Positions 18,651 through 27,773 are shown, counted from the stretch's first letter. The stretch: DNA of 64,000 nt from Isoalcanivorax pacificus W11-5 (GCF_000299335.2 NZ_CP004387.1:248001-312000), one strand, 5' to 3'. Notes: generated by a model from the sequence alone, not told the origin. Numbers and translations are program-made.

Positions 18651-19697
18651 ATGGCGAAACCGCATGTCTCCCCGCCGGCACGGGCATTTGTGCCGGACCT
18701 GTGCGAGGCGCGCGCGGTGCTGGTGGTGGTCGTGGTGGCGCAGTTGATGGCCATCGTGCTGACGTTGTCGGGCACCTACTATGACCGCTTCAGTTTCGAA
18801 CGCCTGGCACTGACCTCCTTTTTCATGCAGTGGGTCGGCCTGACCTCGGCCGCTGCCCTGTGTGCCCTGCGTGTCTGGCTCAACCGCCTGCCACCGGCCT
18901 GGGCGGCCACCGGGGTGGTGGTGCTGGTGGTGACCAACACGCTGGTGTTCAGCCTGATCGCGCGCATGGTGATGCGCTGGGCCTTGCCGGAGATGGTCGG
19001 GGGTGTGAGCACCACGCTCAAGGACGTCTGGATCAATGTGACCATCGCCGCCATCCTCGCCGGGGGGGTGATGCGCTATTTCTATGTGCAGGACCAGTTG
19101 CGCATCAAGGAACAGGCCGAGCTGGAAGCGCGTATCCAGGCCCTGCAGTCGCGCATACGCCCGCACTTCCTGTTCAACAGCATGAACATCATCTCCAGCC
19201 TGATCGCCGTGGACCCGGCCGCTGCCGAGCAGACGGTGGAGGACCTGGCACGGCTGTTCCGCGCCAGCCTGCGGGAAACCGGGTTGCAGGTAACGCTGAA
19301 AGAAGAGCTGGACCTGTGCCGCCGCTACGCCAGGATCGAACAGCAACGCATGGGAGAGCGGCTGAAACTCGACTGGCAGGTGCAAATTGACCCGGAGCGT
19401 GCCTTAATTCCACTGTTGACCTTGCAGCCATTGCTGGAAAATGCCATTTATCATGGTATCCAGCCACGACCGGACGGGGGTACGGTGACGGTGCGCGTGG
19501 ATCAGGATGGCGATATGCTGAGGATCAGCATGACCAATCCGTTACCGGCGGAGCCGGCGGGAGCTTCCCATGGCAACCGCATGGCGCTGGAGAATATCCG
19601 CCACCGGCTGGCGGCATTGTATGGTGACCGCGCCCGCGTTGAGGCCGCGGCAAATAATAACGAATACCGGGTAAGCCTCCGTTACCCGAGTGCCTGA
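18651..19697 (+). CDS. algZ: AlgZ/FimS-type LytS-family sensor histidine kinase
   Basis: The 348-residue protein has four hydrophobic segments in its first 145 residues and then a His_kinase (PF06580) domain. The phospho-acceptor is probably His172 in IRPHFLFNSMN. The ATP-binding part carries LQPLLENAIYHGIQP and HGNRMALENIRHRLAALYG. Together with the next gene it forms the AlgZ-AlgR pair, which in Pseudomonas regulates alginate and type IV pili. The targets in this organism are not known. The gap to algR is 17 bases. Confidence 0.9.
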   Translation: MAKPHVSPPARAFVPDLCEARAVLVVVVVAQLMAIVLTLSGTYYDRFSFERLALTSFFMQWVGLTSAAALCALRVWLNRLPPAWAATGVVVLVVTNTLVFSLIARMVMRWALPEMVGGVSTTLKDVWINVTIAAILAGGVMRYFYVQDQLRIKEQAELEARIQALQSRIRPHFLFNSMNIISSLIAVDPAAAEQTVEDLARLFRASLRETGLQVTLKEELDLCRRYARIEQQRMGERLKLDWQVQIDPERALIPLLTLQPLLENAIYHGIQPRPDGGTVTVRVDQDGDMLRISMTNPLPAEPAGASHGNRMALENIRHRLAALYGDRARVEAAANNNEYRVSLRYPSA

Positions 19698-19714
19698 TCA
19701 GGGGGCCTTTGACT

Positions 19715-20449
19715 ATGCGAGTACTCGTCTGTGACGACGAACAGCTGGCGCGAGACCGGCTGGTACGTCTGGTCGATGGGATTGAAGGGGTAGAGGTGGT
19801 CGCCGAGGCGGCCAATGGGCGGGAAGCTGTGCTGGCAGCGCAGCGTGTACACCCCGATGTGGTCCTGATGGATATCCGCATGCCGGACATGGACGGGCTG
19901 GAAGCGGCCGAGCACCTTTCCCGCACCGAACAGCCACCGGCGCTGATCTTCTGCACCGCTTACGATGAACACGCCCTGGACGCGTTCCGGGTGCGTGCGC
20001 TGGATTATCTGCTCAAGCCGGTCAGCCGCGACGATCTCGACGCCGCGCTGACCCGTGCCCGCAAGATGACCCGCGTGCAGGCCAGCGACGACGACAGCGG
20101 GGAAAAATCCACCTTGCGGCGCCAGCATATCAGTGCGCGCACGCATCGCGGCCTGGAACTGGTGCCGGTCAACGACATCCGCTACTTCCTGGCCGACCAG
20201 AAGTACATCACCGTGCGCCACGGCGGCGGCGAAGTGCTGATCGACGAAACCCTCAAGGACCTGGAAACCGAATTCGGTGACCTGTTCGTGCGCGTGCATC
20301 GCAACGCGCTGGTGGCGTTGAGTTTTATCGAGGGGATGGAGCAGGCACCTGCCGGGCACCATCAGCTGCGCTTGCGTGGCCTGGAAGACACACTGGTTGT
20401 CAGCCGGCGTCATGTGGCGGGCTTGCGCAAGGTGATGCAACGATTGTAG
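19715..20449 (+). CDS. algR: AlgR-type LytTR response regulator
   Basis: The 244-residue protein has an N-terminal receiver domain with acidic pocket CDDEQ and phospho-acceptor Asp53 in VLMDIRMPDMDG. A C-terminal LytTR DNA-binding domain follows from about residue 138 (RTHRGLELVPVNDIRYFLA, VRVHRNALV). The ATG at 19715 lies just after a GGGGG motif; an in-frame TTG two codons earlier is less likely. It is co-transcribed with algZ. Confidence 0.93.
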   Translation: MRVLVCDDEQLARDRLVRLVDGIEGVEVVAEAANGREAVLAAQRVHPDVVLMDIRMPDMDGLEAAEHLSRTEQPPALIFCTAYDEHALDAFRVRALDYLLKPVSRDDLDAALTRARKMTRVQASDDDSGEKSTLRRQHISARTHRGLELVPVNDIRYFLADQKYITVRHGGGEVLIDETLKDLETEFGDLFVRVHRNALVALSFIEGMEQAPAGHHQLRLRGLEDTLVVSRRHVAGLRKVMQRL

Positions 20450-20529
20450 AACGCATTGCGGCCAGTATGACGCGTGATCATGCCGGCCGGTTTTTCCGGG
20501 GTAGAAAACACCAGACAGGACATAACAAG

Positions 20530-20841
20530 ATGAAAAAGCTGCTCCTCCCACTGGCCGCCATGGCCATGCTCTCAGGTTGTGCGACCGCCACCATGCCGGT
20601 GACCGGTTTGCTGTACGGCAACGTCAAGGCGCCGCTGACGGCCACCGCCGCACCGGAACAGGCGACCCGTGTGGGCCGGGCCTCGGTCCGTTCCATTCTG
20701 GGCATCATCGCTTCCGGAGACGCCAGTATCCACACCGCCGCCCGCAACGGCGGCATCCGCGAAATCCATTACGTGGATTACGAATCGCAGAACTTCTTTG
20801 GCGTGCTGTCGGAATTCACCGTGGTGGTGTACGGCAACTGA
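20530..20841 (+). CDS. TRL-like family lipoprotein
   Basis: The 103-residue protein has a lipoprotein signal peptide ending in LSGC (Cys18). The mature part contains RASVRSILGIIASGDAS, IHTAARNGGI and FTVVVYG, the pattern of the TRL-like family whose function is unknown. In Pseudomonas hemC follows algR; here this lipoprotein gene takes that position, about 80 bases after algR. Confidence 0.75.
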   Translation: MKKLLLPLAAMAMLSGCATATMPVTGLLYGNVKAPLTATAAPEQATRVGRASVRSILGIIASGDASIHTAARNGGIREIHYVDYESQNFFGVLSEFTVVVYGN

Positions 20842-21052
20842 GCTCTGCCGCATTGCTGCGGGCAGAATGCCGCGTGTGACGGCGCGGCGTTCTGGCGAGC
20901 GCCGGGCCTGAACAGGCCCGGTTTCGTGTGCGCGCGGGTCAAGTGTTGCAGTGCCGGCCGGTCATGAGGCGTCGGTGATCTGTCCCGTTCTGCTCTGTTG
21001 TCCGGCGGTGATCCCGGCATCATGGGCGTTTTCGCCTGCCTGGAACGACAAC

Positions 21053-21478
21053 ATGGCCGTACAACGTATCGACATCCGCAAAGAGTTCGCCGCGCCGGTG
21101 GACAAGCTGTTCGCCTTTCTCAGCGTACACAAGAATCTGGAAACCATTTTTGCACCGGCGAAGATCCGCCGCGTCAAAGACGGCAGTGACGTGCCGGACG
21201 GGCTGGGCTCGGTGCGCCGCATGCGTATCCTGATCGCCCCGCCGTTCGAGGAAACCATTACTGCACGGGTGCCGGATGAACGTATCGAATACCGCATTAC
21301 CCGTGGCAGCCCGCTGCGCAATCACCATGGCGTCATGCGTTTCAGCGCCACGCCATCCGGTGGTTCGGCGCTGCACTACACCATCGAGTTCGAAGGCAAG
21401 CTGCCGTTGATCGGGCCGATCGTGCGCGCCGGGCTGGATCGCGGCATTCGGCGCGGCCTGGATAAAGTGCGTCTGTAA
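21053..21478 (+). CDS. SRPBCC family protein
   Basis: The 141-residue protein begins VQRIDIRKEFAAPVDKLFAF, a typical opening of polyketide-cyclase/START-like SRPBCC proteins, and ends with a C-terminal helix (GLDRGIRRGLDKV). The ATG at 21053 gives this clean start; a longer frame upstream has no matching fold. The ligand is unknown. It converges with the gene at 21494, leaving 15 bases. Confidence 0.75.
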   Translation: MAVQRIDIRKEFAAPVDKLFAFLSVHKNLETIFAPAKIRRVKDGSDVPDGLGSVRRMRILIAPPFEETITARVPDERIEYRITRGSPLRNHHGVMRFSATPSGGSALHYTIEFEGKLPLIGPIVRAGLDRGIRRGLDKVRL

Positions 21479-21493
21479 CCTTGCCTTCCCGGC

Positions 21494-22012
21494 TCAGCGG
21501 CTGTGGCCGTTGAGCCGTTCCAGCAAGCGGCGCGGCAGGCTCAGTGCGCTGAGCACGGGCCGCGCATGCATCAAGGCGTCATGAATGTCGTCGACGCGAT
21601 GAATCAGTTGATCTACATGCTGGGTGATGCCGTCCACCCGATAGCTGAGGTCTGCCACCTGGTGCGGCAGGGCATCCATGCGTTCGATAATGCGCATGAT
21701 GCGATGCGCCATGATCAGGTATTCGAGTGCGGCGCGGATGACCGCGATGGTGATCAGCAGCACGAACGGGGAAATTCCCGCGGCAATCAGCCCCACCATG
21801 GGGGAAAAATAGAATGCCATCGCCACCAGCCCGGCAATCACCGCCAGCGCGCCCAGTATCAGCAGCAAATAGAAAAGCGGCAGCAGTTGCATGGTCAGGT
21901 AGCGATTGAAGCGCCAGTCGGCAAAGTTCTTCAGCATGTTGCCGGCAGCCAGATCGTCGTCGGTGCCAGGGTATTGGCCACGGTTGGTGTAAGCAGATTG
22001 CGGGTCCGTCAT
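21494..22012 (-). CDS. DUF4282-like membrane protein
   Basis: The 172-residue protein has a cytoplasmic N-terminus, a conserved-looking LKNFADWRFNRYLTMQLLP segment, two adjacent membrane helices (about residues 45-75 and 80-105) and a helical C-terminal tail with heptad character (HQVADLSYRVDGITQHVDQL). The pattern resembles DUF4282 proteins of unknown role. The ATG at 22012 has GGAG upstream; a longer extension is not supported. Confidence 0.65.
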   Translation of the reverse strand: MTDPQSAYTNRGQYPGTDDDLAAGNMLKNFADWRFNRYLTMQLLPLFYLLLILGALAVIAGLVAMAFYFSPMVGLIAAGISPFVLLITIAVIRAALEYLIMAHRIMRIIERMDALPHQVADLSYRVDGITQHVDQLIHRVDDIHDALMHARPVLSALSLPRRLLERLNGHSR

Positions 22013-22179
22013 GCCGTGTCTCCCGGGTCGGCGTGTTCTTGTTTTACCCATCCGATGGTAGAGAAGCGGGTGGCATGCCGGGTAGGCCAATCGGCTGCAG
22101 GCTGCGGCGACAGGGTCAGCTGCCGGGTATGCTGCGGTGAAACGCAAGTGCCACCTATATGACACAGGGACAGGATGCG

Positions 22180-23205
22180 ATGACGCAGCGACAACAGATC
22201 GTGATTACCCGCGCCGGCGGTCCGGACGTGCTGAAGATCAAAGAAGACCGGCTCGCGGCACCGGAGGCGAACGAAGTACAGGTGACGGTGGCAGCGGCCG
22301 GCATCAACTTCGCCGACATTCTGGCGCGCCAGGGGCTGTACCAGGACGCGCCGCCGCTGCCCTGCACCGTGGGCTATGAAGTGGCCGGCACGGTGACGCA
22401 ACTCGGTGCCGCAGTGCCCGGTGAATGGCTGGGCCGGCGCGTGTTTGGCCTGACTCGTTTCGGCGGTTACGCAAGCCATGTGAACGTGCCGCTGGCGCAG
22501 ATATTCGAGATGCCCGAGAGCATGGATTTCCAGCAGGCTGCCGCGATTCCCGTGAACTATCTGACCGCCTGGCAGCTGCTGTGTGTGATGGGCAACCTGA
22601 AGGCGTCAGAAACGCTGTTGATCCAGAATGCCGGTGGCGGCGTCGGGCTGGCGCTGATCGACATCGGCAAGCAGCTCGGTGCCCGGCTGCTCGGTACGGC
22701 CAGCGCCGGCAAGCATGCCTTTCTGCATGAGCGCGGGCTGGACCAGGCAATTGATTACACGCGCGGCGACTGGCTGGCGGAAGTGATGCACCTCACCGAC
22801 GGTCGAGGCGTGGAACTGGTGACCGATCCCCTCGGCGGCGACAGTTGGCGCAAGAGCCTGCGCGCCCTGCGTCATACCGGCCGGCTGGGCATGTTCGGTG
22901 TGTCGGAAGCCTCGGCCAACGGCGTGGCGGGCAAACTCAAGCTGCTGAAGACAGCGCTGAAAATGCCGTTCATCCATCCGGTGTCATTGATGAATGAAAA
23001 CCGGGGCACCTTCGGTGTAAACATGGGCCACCTGTGGCACGAGGTGGACAAGATTCGCGAATGGATGGATGCACTGCTGGCGGGTTGGCAGGACGGCTGG
23101 GTGCGCCCGCATGTGGACCGCGCGTTTTCGTTCAGTGAGGCGGGCGAAGCGCACGCCTGGATCGAGGCGCGGCGCAATATCGGCAAGGTGCTGCTGGTGC
23201 CCTGA
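22180..23205 (+). CDS. Zinc-independent quinone oxidoreductase / VAT-1-like MDR dehydrogenase
   Basis: The 341-residue MDR-family protein has a GroES-like N-terminal domain (GINFADILARQGLY, GYEVAGTVTQLG) and a Rossmann domain with NAGGGVGLALIDIGKQLGA. The catalytic zinc ligands of alcohol dehydrogenases are absent, as expected for NADPH:quinone reductase and VAT-1-like members. I prefer the ATG at 22180, which has AGGA upstream, over an in-frame ATG at 22159. The substrate is not predictable. Confidence 0.85.
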   Translation: MTQRQQIVITRAGGPDVLKIKEDRLAAPEANEVQVTVAAAGINFADILARQGLYQDAPPLPCTVGYEVAGTVTQLGAAVPGEWLGRRVFGLTRFGGYASHVNVPLAQIFEMPESMDFQQAAAIPVNYLTAWQLLCVMGNLKASETLLIQNAGGGVGLALIDIGKQLGARLLGTASAGKHAFLHERGLDQAIDYTRGDWLAEVMHLTDGRGVELVTDPLGGDSWRKSLRALRHTGRLGMFGVSEASANGVAGKLKLLKTALKMPFIHPVSLMNENRGTFGVNMGHLWHEVDKIREWMDALLAGWQDGWVRPHVDRAFSFSEAGEAHAWIEARRNIGKVLLVP

Positions 23206-23208
23206 AGA

Positions 23209-23234
23209 CGTGGCGGGCGTTATCGCCCGCCACG
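23209..23234. terminator. Bidirectional GC-rich hairpin between convergent genes
   Basis: CGTGGCGGGCG and CGCCCGCCACG form a perfect 11-bp stem with a TTAT loop, just after the oxidoreductase stop and just before the amt stop. There is no long T-run, so termination strength is uncertain. Confidence 0.65.
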
Positions 23235-23246
23235 GTGTATCGGTTG

Positions 23247-24458
23247 TCAGTCGACGCCGTTGGCGCCGATCTTGTGGATACTGAGGTCGGCACCGTCGAA
23301 TTCTTCTTCTTCGCTCAGGCGCAGGCCGGACAGCGCTTTGACCAGGCCGTAGCAGACCAGCCCGCCACCAAAGGCAATGCCGACCCCCATCAGCGCACCG
23401 ATCAACTGCGACAGGAAACTCACGCCGCCCAGGCCGCCGAAGGCTTCCAGGCCGAAAATGCCGGCCGCCAGCGCGCCCCACAGACCGCACACCCCGTGCA
23501 GTGGCCAGACACCGAGCACATCATCCACTTTCTGCAGTTTGCGTTGCATGTAACCGAACAGCAGCACGAACAGCACGCCCGCCACCGCGCCGGTGATCAG
23601 CGCGCCGACCGGATGCATCAGGTCAGAGCCGGCACACACGGCCACCAGCCCGGCCAGCGGACCGTTGTGAATAAAGCCGGGGTCTTTGCGGCCGGCCAGC
23701 ATGGAGGCAATGATGCCGCCGACCATGGCCATCAGGCTGTTCACCGCCACCAGGCCGGAGATGCCGTCCAGTGTCTGCGCGGACATCACGTTGAAGCCGA
23801 ACCAGCCGACCGTCAGTACCCAGGCGCCGAGTGCCAGGAACGGGATGTTCGAGGGTGCGAAGGCCACCAGTTGTCCCTGACGGAAACGGCCGCGCCGCGT
23901 GCCCAGCAGCAGGATCGCCGCCAGCGCCAGCCAGCCGCCCATGCCGTGCACGACGATGGAGCCGGCGAAATCATGGAACGGCGCGCCGAAGGTGGTTTCC
24001 AGCCAGTCCTGCACACCGTAGTTGCCGTTCCAGATGATGCCTTCGAAGAACGGGTAGATCAGGCCCACGCACAGGGCGGCGGCCACCAGCATCGGATAGA
24101 AGCGCGCACGCTCTGCCACGCCGCCGGAAATAATGGCCGGGATGGCGGCGGCGAAGGTCACCAGGAAGAAGAACTTCACCAGCGCGTAGCCATGCTCGGC
24201 GGTGAGCTCGGTGGCGCTGACCATGAAATGGGTCTGGTAGGCGATCTGATAACCGACAAAAAAGTAGGCCAGGGTCGAGACGCCGAAGTCGGTCATGATC
24301 TTGACCAGCGCATTGACCTGGTTCTTGTGCCGCACGGTGCCTACTTCCAGAAAGGCGAAGCCGGCGTGCATGGCCAGGACCATGATGGCGCCCAGCAGAA
24401 TGAACAACGTATTGGCGCTGGCCGTAAGCGTGGCGACGGCGCTGTGTACTGAATCCAC
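23247..24458 (-). CDS. amt: Ammonium transporter
   Basis: The 403-residue membrane protein has the Amt/Mep pattern of eleven helices. Markers include MHAGFAFLEVGTVRHKN near the start, DFAGSIVVHGMGGWLAL with the first pore His, and WPLHGVCGLWGALAAG with the second. No glnK (PII) gene is adjacent, which is unusual for amt loci but not rare. Nitrogen control is likely in principle; I could not find a convincing sigma-54 or NtrC site upstream. Confidence 0.93.
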   Translation of the reverse strand: MDSVHSAVATLTASANTLFILLGAIMVLAMHAGFAFLEVGTVRHKNQVNALVKIMTDFGVSTLAYFFVGYQIAYQTHFMVSATELTAEHGYALVKFFFLVTFAAAIPAIISGGVAERARFYPMLVAAALCVGLIYPFFEGIIWNGNYGVQDWLETTFGAPFHDFAGSIVVHGMGGWLALAAILLLGTRRGRFRQGQLVAFAPSNIPFLALGAWVLTVGWFGFNVMSAQTLDGISGLVAVNSLMAMVGGIIASMLAGRKDPGFIHNGPLAGLVAVCAGSDLMHPVGALITGAVAGVLFVLLFGYMQRKLQKVDDVLGVWPLHGVCGLWGALAAGIFGLEAFGGLGGVSFLSQLIGALMGVGIAFGGGLVCYGLVKALSGLRLSEEEEFDGADLSIHKIGANGVD

Positions 24459-24783
24459 GGTGATCTCCCATTACGTGCGTGTACCGAAATGGTGCGCATG
24501 GCCATGCGGTGCACGATATCAGTGCGCATAAAGCCGTTCGTGCCCTGCGTCTGCGCGGCAGGTGCCGGACGATACGCGATGTAAATCAGTGGCTTGCAGG
24601 GTTTGCCGGCCAGACCTGCGTCATCAGGGGGCTGCCGGCGGCGCTGCACGCCGCTGCGCTGTGCCATAAGGATGCACAAAGCGTGCCTGAAATGGTGCGA
24701 TGCACTGTTATCTGGCGCCTCGGGGTGGGCGGGAGAAAAGGTCGGGGGTGGCGGACGGTGGATGTGGCACCAGGACGGTGCAG
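24459..24783. other. Intergenic region upstream of amt
   Basis: About 325 bases hold the amt promoter region and the 3' flank of the minus-strand gene at 24784. A perfect 12-base palindrome, GCATGGCCATGC, lies about 30 bases upstream of the amt start, flanked by GGTGC direct repeats. No gene is supported. Confidence 0.45.
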
Positions 24784-25461
24784 TCAGGGTGTGCCGAACA
24801 GCGCCTTCATGCGTGGCAGATGCTCGCTCAGTTCGAAGCTGATGTCGCGGGCCAGCACATCCAGCAGCACGATGGCATTGACTGCCGCGTCGGAGTCGCC
24901 GGCGTCCGCCAGGCGCCGGGCGAAGCTGCGGTTGAGCTGGTTCAGGTTGGCGTACAGGCGCTCCATCGTGGCGGCCACATCGTGCCCGTCGCGCCCGGCC
25001 AGGTATTCGCGCAACAACAGCACGGACAGCGCCCGGGTGAAGGTTTCCTCTTCCGTGGCCAGCGGCAGATGCTGCAGCGCCATCGGGTGCAGCGGTCGTG
25101 TGTGTGGGCAGTCGCTGAGCGCACTGATCAGCCCGAGCAATGAGCTCAGCGCCCGTTGCAGGGTCGTGTCGGTGCGGTAGCTGCGCTGCGGTGTGTCCAC
25201 GGTGAGCGTGACCGGCTCATAGGAGCGGCCGTCGCGCAGGCCGGTGAAGGCGTGGGCAATGTTCACCGCGACCGGACAGAACGGGTGTTCGGCCGGGTCC
25301 AGGGTGCAGTGGCTGCACTGGTGATGCGTAAGGGCGGCCCAGGCTGGCGGGATGAAGTCTGCGGCCGGGCGCAATCGGTGGTCGGCCGGGTCCGGGCGCA
25401 CCGGAATGTGGTCTTCACGTCCGTCGGCATAGGTGAGCTGATAGGTCAGTTCATAGGCCAT
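24784..25461 (-). CDS. Conserved-looking protein of unknown function with Cys motif
   Basis: I do not recognise this 225-residue protein. It opens with beta strands (YELTYQLTYADGREDHIPV), then has a Cys-rich motif, Cys49-x2-Cys52-x9-Cys62-Pro with nearby His46, His47 and His51, which could bind metal. The rest is mainly helical (LARDISFELSEHLPRMKALF). No signal peptide or membrane helix. Its start overlaps the kinase gene by 11 bases, so it is translated together with that kinase and probably belongs to the same signalling operon. Confidence 0.6.
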   Translation of the reverse strand: MAYELTYQLTYADGREDHIPVRPDPADHRLRPAADFIPPAWAALTHHQCSHCTLDPAEHPFCPVAVNIAHAFTGLRDGRSYEPVTLTVDTPQRSYRTDTTLQRALSSLLGLISALSDCPHTRPLHPMALQHLPLATEEETFTRALSVLLLREYLAGRDGHDVAATMERLYANLNQLNRSFARRLADAGDSDAAVNAIVLLDVLARDISFELSEHLPRMKALFGTP

Positions 25462-26986
25462 GGGGACGGTGCGCCTTCTGGCCGGGACGGGAGGGTGGCG
25501 CCGGGGTGGCCAGGCCGGGGCGCGCTGACGCCGCGTTCAGCAGCGGCAGGCGGATACTGAAATGCGCCCCTTCGCCCGGTGTGCTGTGGACGCTGATCTC
25601 GCCCTGGTGGCGCTGGACGATGTCCTGCGAAATGGCCAGCCCCAGCCCGGTGCCTTCGCCCACCGGCTTGGTGGTGAAGAACGGCTCGAACAGGGTGGCC
25701 ATGTGCTCGGGCTGAATGCCGGGGCCGTTGTCGATGACCTCGATGATCAGGTGCGTGCCGTGGTTTCGGGTGCGAATCTGTATCACGCCCGGCACGGGCT
25801 GGCTCTGCTGCGCCTGCATGGCCTGCGCGGCGTTCACCACCAGGTTGAGCAGCACCTGTGTGAGTTGGGACTCCGAACCGCTGATCTGCGCCGTGGCGGC
25901 ACTCAGCGTCACATCCAGCTTTATCTGCCGGCGCAGTTCGTGGCGTGCCAGATTCAGCGCCGTCTCGATGCATTTGTGCACATCCACCGGCGTAAAGGCG
26001 TCGGTGCCCTCGTGGGAAAAACTCTTCAGGTCGCTGATGATCTTGCGGATGCGCAGGATACCATCACGAGTTTCCTGCATCAGGGCAGGGTAATCCTCCA
26101 CGGCGTAGGTAATGTCGTCGCGGTTATGCGGCGCGTCAGCGGGCGGGAACAGGTCACCGACCTGATCCGGCGGCAGTTTGGCGCTGGCGCGAATGGCAAA
26201 CGCGGACAGGGTTTCCAGATACTCACCCAGGCGGTTGATGTTGGCGCTGACGTAGGCAATCGGATTGTTGATCTCGTGGGCAATGCCGGCAGAAATCACC
26301 CCCAGTGAGGCCATTTTCTCCGAGTGCAGCAGCATGTTTTCTGCCCGGTGCAGGGAGGCTTCCTTGCTGCGGACTTCGCGGCGCAGGGCATCGTTCTGCT
26401 GATGGAAGCGGGTGACATCGGTGCCGAAATAGATATAGCCGGTGTCCGCCTCGGTGATGAACGACAGCGGGAACACGAAGGTATCCACCCAGCGTATGCC
26501 GCTGTCCCGTGTGCGCAGGCAGAGCTGGCCGTGCCAGACCCGCTCCTGTTGCAGTGTGCGGCGCATGTCGCTGGCGGCTTCGGCATGAATGGCGCGGACG
26601 CCGACCTCTTTCTGGTGGCGGCCCACCAGTTCCGTCAGCGGGGTGCCGCTGAGGTCGACCAGCTTGTCATTGGCGTAGGTCAGCACGCCGTGCAGGTCGG
26701 TGGTGAAGACGCAGTACTGGTCGATGATCCGCGCCAGTGGCCCGAGCACTTTGCGATTGATGTCGTAGGCATCGGCACTGGTTTCGATCAGGCGCAGCTT
26801 GGCACCGAACACGCTGTTGGTGAGCGAGGAAAATTCCGCCAGCCGGGCTTCCACCTTCAGTGAGGCGCGGTAAGTGCGGTGCATGAAGAACACCACCACC
26901 AGCATGATCAGCAATGAGGCAATAATGTAGAAGCCGCTGCTCTGCTGATCCAGCAGCGGCGCCAGTAGTCCGGCCAGGAAATCCAT
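25451..26986 (-). CDS. Membrane-anchored PAS-domain sensor histidine kinase
   Basis: The 511-residue protein has one N-terminal membrane helix (FYIIASLLIMLVVVFFMH, about residues 19-36), a PAS domain (about 90-205, VFTTDLHGVLTYANDKLVDL), a short coiled coil and a kinase core. The H-box is MASLGVISAGIAHEINNPIA. The N-box NLVVNAAQAM, G1 DNGPGI and G2 GTGLGLAI motifs are present. The preceding gene, 11 bases upstream, is a receiver protein, which is the likely partner. The signal is unknown. Confidence 0.9.
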   Translation of the reverse strand: MDFLAGLLAPLLDQQSSGFYIIASLLIMLVVVFFMHRTYRASLKVEARLAEFSSLTNSVFGAKLRLIETSADAYDINRKVLGPLARIIDQYCVFTTDLHGVLTYANDKLVDLSGTPLTELVGRHQKEVGVRAIHAEAASDMRRTLQQERVWHGQLCLRTRDSGIRWVDTFVFPLSFITEADTGYIYFGTDVTRFHQQNDALRREVRSKEASLHRAENMLLHSEKMASLGVISAGIAHEINNPIAYVSANINRLGEYLETLSAFAIRASAKLPPDQVGDLFPPADAPHNRDDITYAVEDYPALMQETRDGILRIRKIISDLKSFSHEGTDAFTPVDVHKCIETALNLARHELRRQIKLDVTLSAATAQISGSESQLTQVLLNLVVNAAQAMQAQQSQPVPGVIQIRTRNHGTHLIIEVIDNGPGIQPEHMATLFEPFFTTKPVGEGTGLGLAISQDIVQRHQGEISVHSTPGEGAHFSIRLPLLNAASARPGLATPAPPSRPGQKAHRPHGL

Positions 26987-26997
26987 CAGGGGCGCCG

Positions 26998-27465
26998 TCA
27001 GTGCGCGGGCGCGCGCTGGCGGCGCAGCAGGTCCAGTTCCTGCTGCTGATCACGCACTTTCTGCGCGAGCATGCGGTTTTCCAGCAGGATCTGCTTGATG
27101 CGCAGGCCCTCGCTGACAGCCTCGATCAGTTGGGCGTCGTCCCAGGGTTTGGTGAAGAAACGGAACGCCGAGGCCTCGTTGATGGCCGCCATCAGCGTGT
27201 CCACGTTGACCACGCCGGTGAGCAGGATGCGGGCGGCATCCGGCTGCAGGCTTTTCAGTTCGCTGAGGAACTGGATGCCGTCGATGTCCGGCATCACGCA
27301 GTCGGTGATCACGGCGTCGAACAGGCGGCTGCGCGCCCGGCGCAGGGCGTCCTCGGCGCGGGTAAAGGTTTCGACCTGCCAGTCCTGCTGGTGGCGGAAG
27401 GTGCGCGTCAGCGCCTTGAGAATATGTTCTTCGTCATCGACGATCAGGATGTTGTAGGCGGTCAT
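26998..27465 (-). CDS. Response regulator with HD-GYP-less short C-terminal tail
   Basis: The 155-residue protein is a receiver domain with the acidic pair Asp10/Asp11 (VDDEE) and phospho-acceptor Asp55 in AVITDCVMPDIDG. The FRFFTKPWDD motif is typical of RpfG-type receivers that usually carry an HD-GYP domain, but here only a short coiled coil follows (about residues 118-155). It has no DNA-binding domain and probably acts by protein contact. It is the first gene of the operon with the kinase. Confidence 0.85.
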   Translation of the reverse strand: MTAYNILIVDDEEHILKALTRTFRHQQDWQVETFTRAEDALRRARSRLFDAVITDCVMPDIDGIQFLSELKSLQPDAARILLTGVVNVDTLMAAINEASAFRFFTKPWDDAQLIEAVSEGLRIKQILLENRMLAQKVRDQQQELDLLRRQRAPAH

Positions 27466-27660
27466 GCTCGAAGGCCCCCAGGCTGCAAGCCGGACAGACA
27501 AGGGTCCGGTTTGTGTGTTCCCTCCCCGACAGGAACGCTGTTCTCTTTGGTATGTGTCCGGGGATCGGTGGCCGCAATGCGCGGGCGGCTCTCGTGGGAT
27601 CGGGCGGACATGTAGGAAAAAAGTATCACCGCCGTGAAACGCGGGCAAGCAAAGCGATCG

Positions 27661-27694
27661 TTAAAAAAACAAACCCGCCGGAAGGCGGGTTTGT
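27661..27694 (-). terminator. Intrinsic terminator after toxin-antitoxin module
   Basis: On the minus strand a perfect 11-bp stem (ACAAACCCGCC paired with GGCGGGTTTGT, loop of four) is followed by seven T residues. It ends transcription from the antitoxin gene. The stem is shared with a second hairpin next to pckA at 28729-28750, which lacks the long T-run. Confidence 0.85.
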
Positions 27695-27728
27695 CGGTAC
27701 GGAAGGTGCCGGCTCAGGCCTGTGGGCC
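27671..27728. repeat. 58-bp direct repeat, copy A (pckA 3'-end remnant)
   Basis: These 58 bases match 28729-28786 at 53 positions by hand alignment. On the minus strand copy A still reads Ala-Gly-Pro-Gln-Ala-stop, the exact C-terminus of PckA, followed by the terminator stem. No pckA coding sequence precedes it, so it is a relic left about 1 kb from the intact gene. Confidence 0.9.
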
Positions 27729-27773
27729 CGCGAGATGGATAAGACCAATTTGCTGGTTTTAAAGGCAATGGCA

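Larger units (their letters stand above)
27466..27773. other. Intergenic region with repeat copy A
   Basis: About 308 bases between the antitoxin stop and the response regulator start. The part nearest the regulator must contain its promoter. The rest holds the terminator at 27661-27694 and the pckA-derived repeat copy A. No gene is supported. Confidence 0.5.

Noticed and set aside
24480..24700. Possible NtrC or sigma-54 sites upstream of amt
   Set aside because: TGCACC and GGTGC half-sites are present but not in the required inverted spacing, and no TGGCAC-N5-TTGC match was found.
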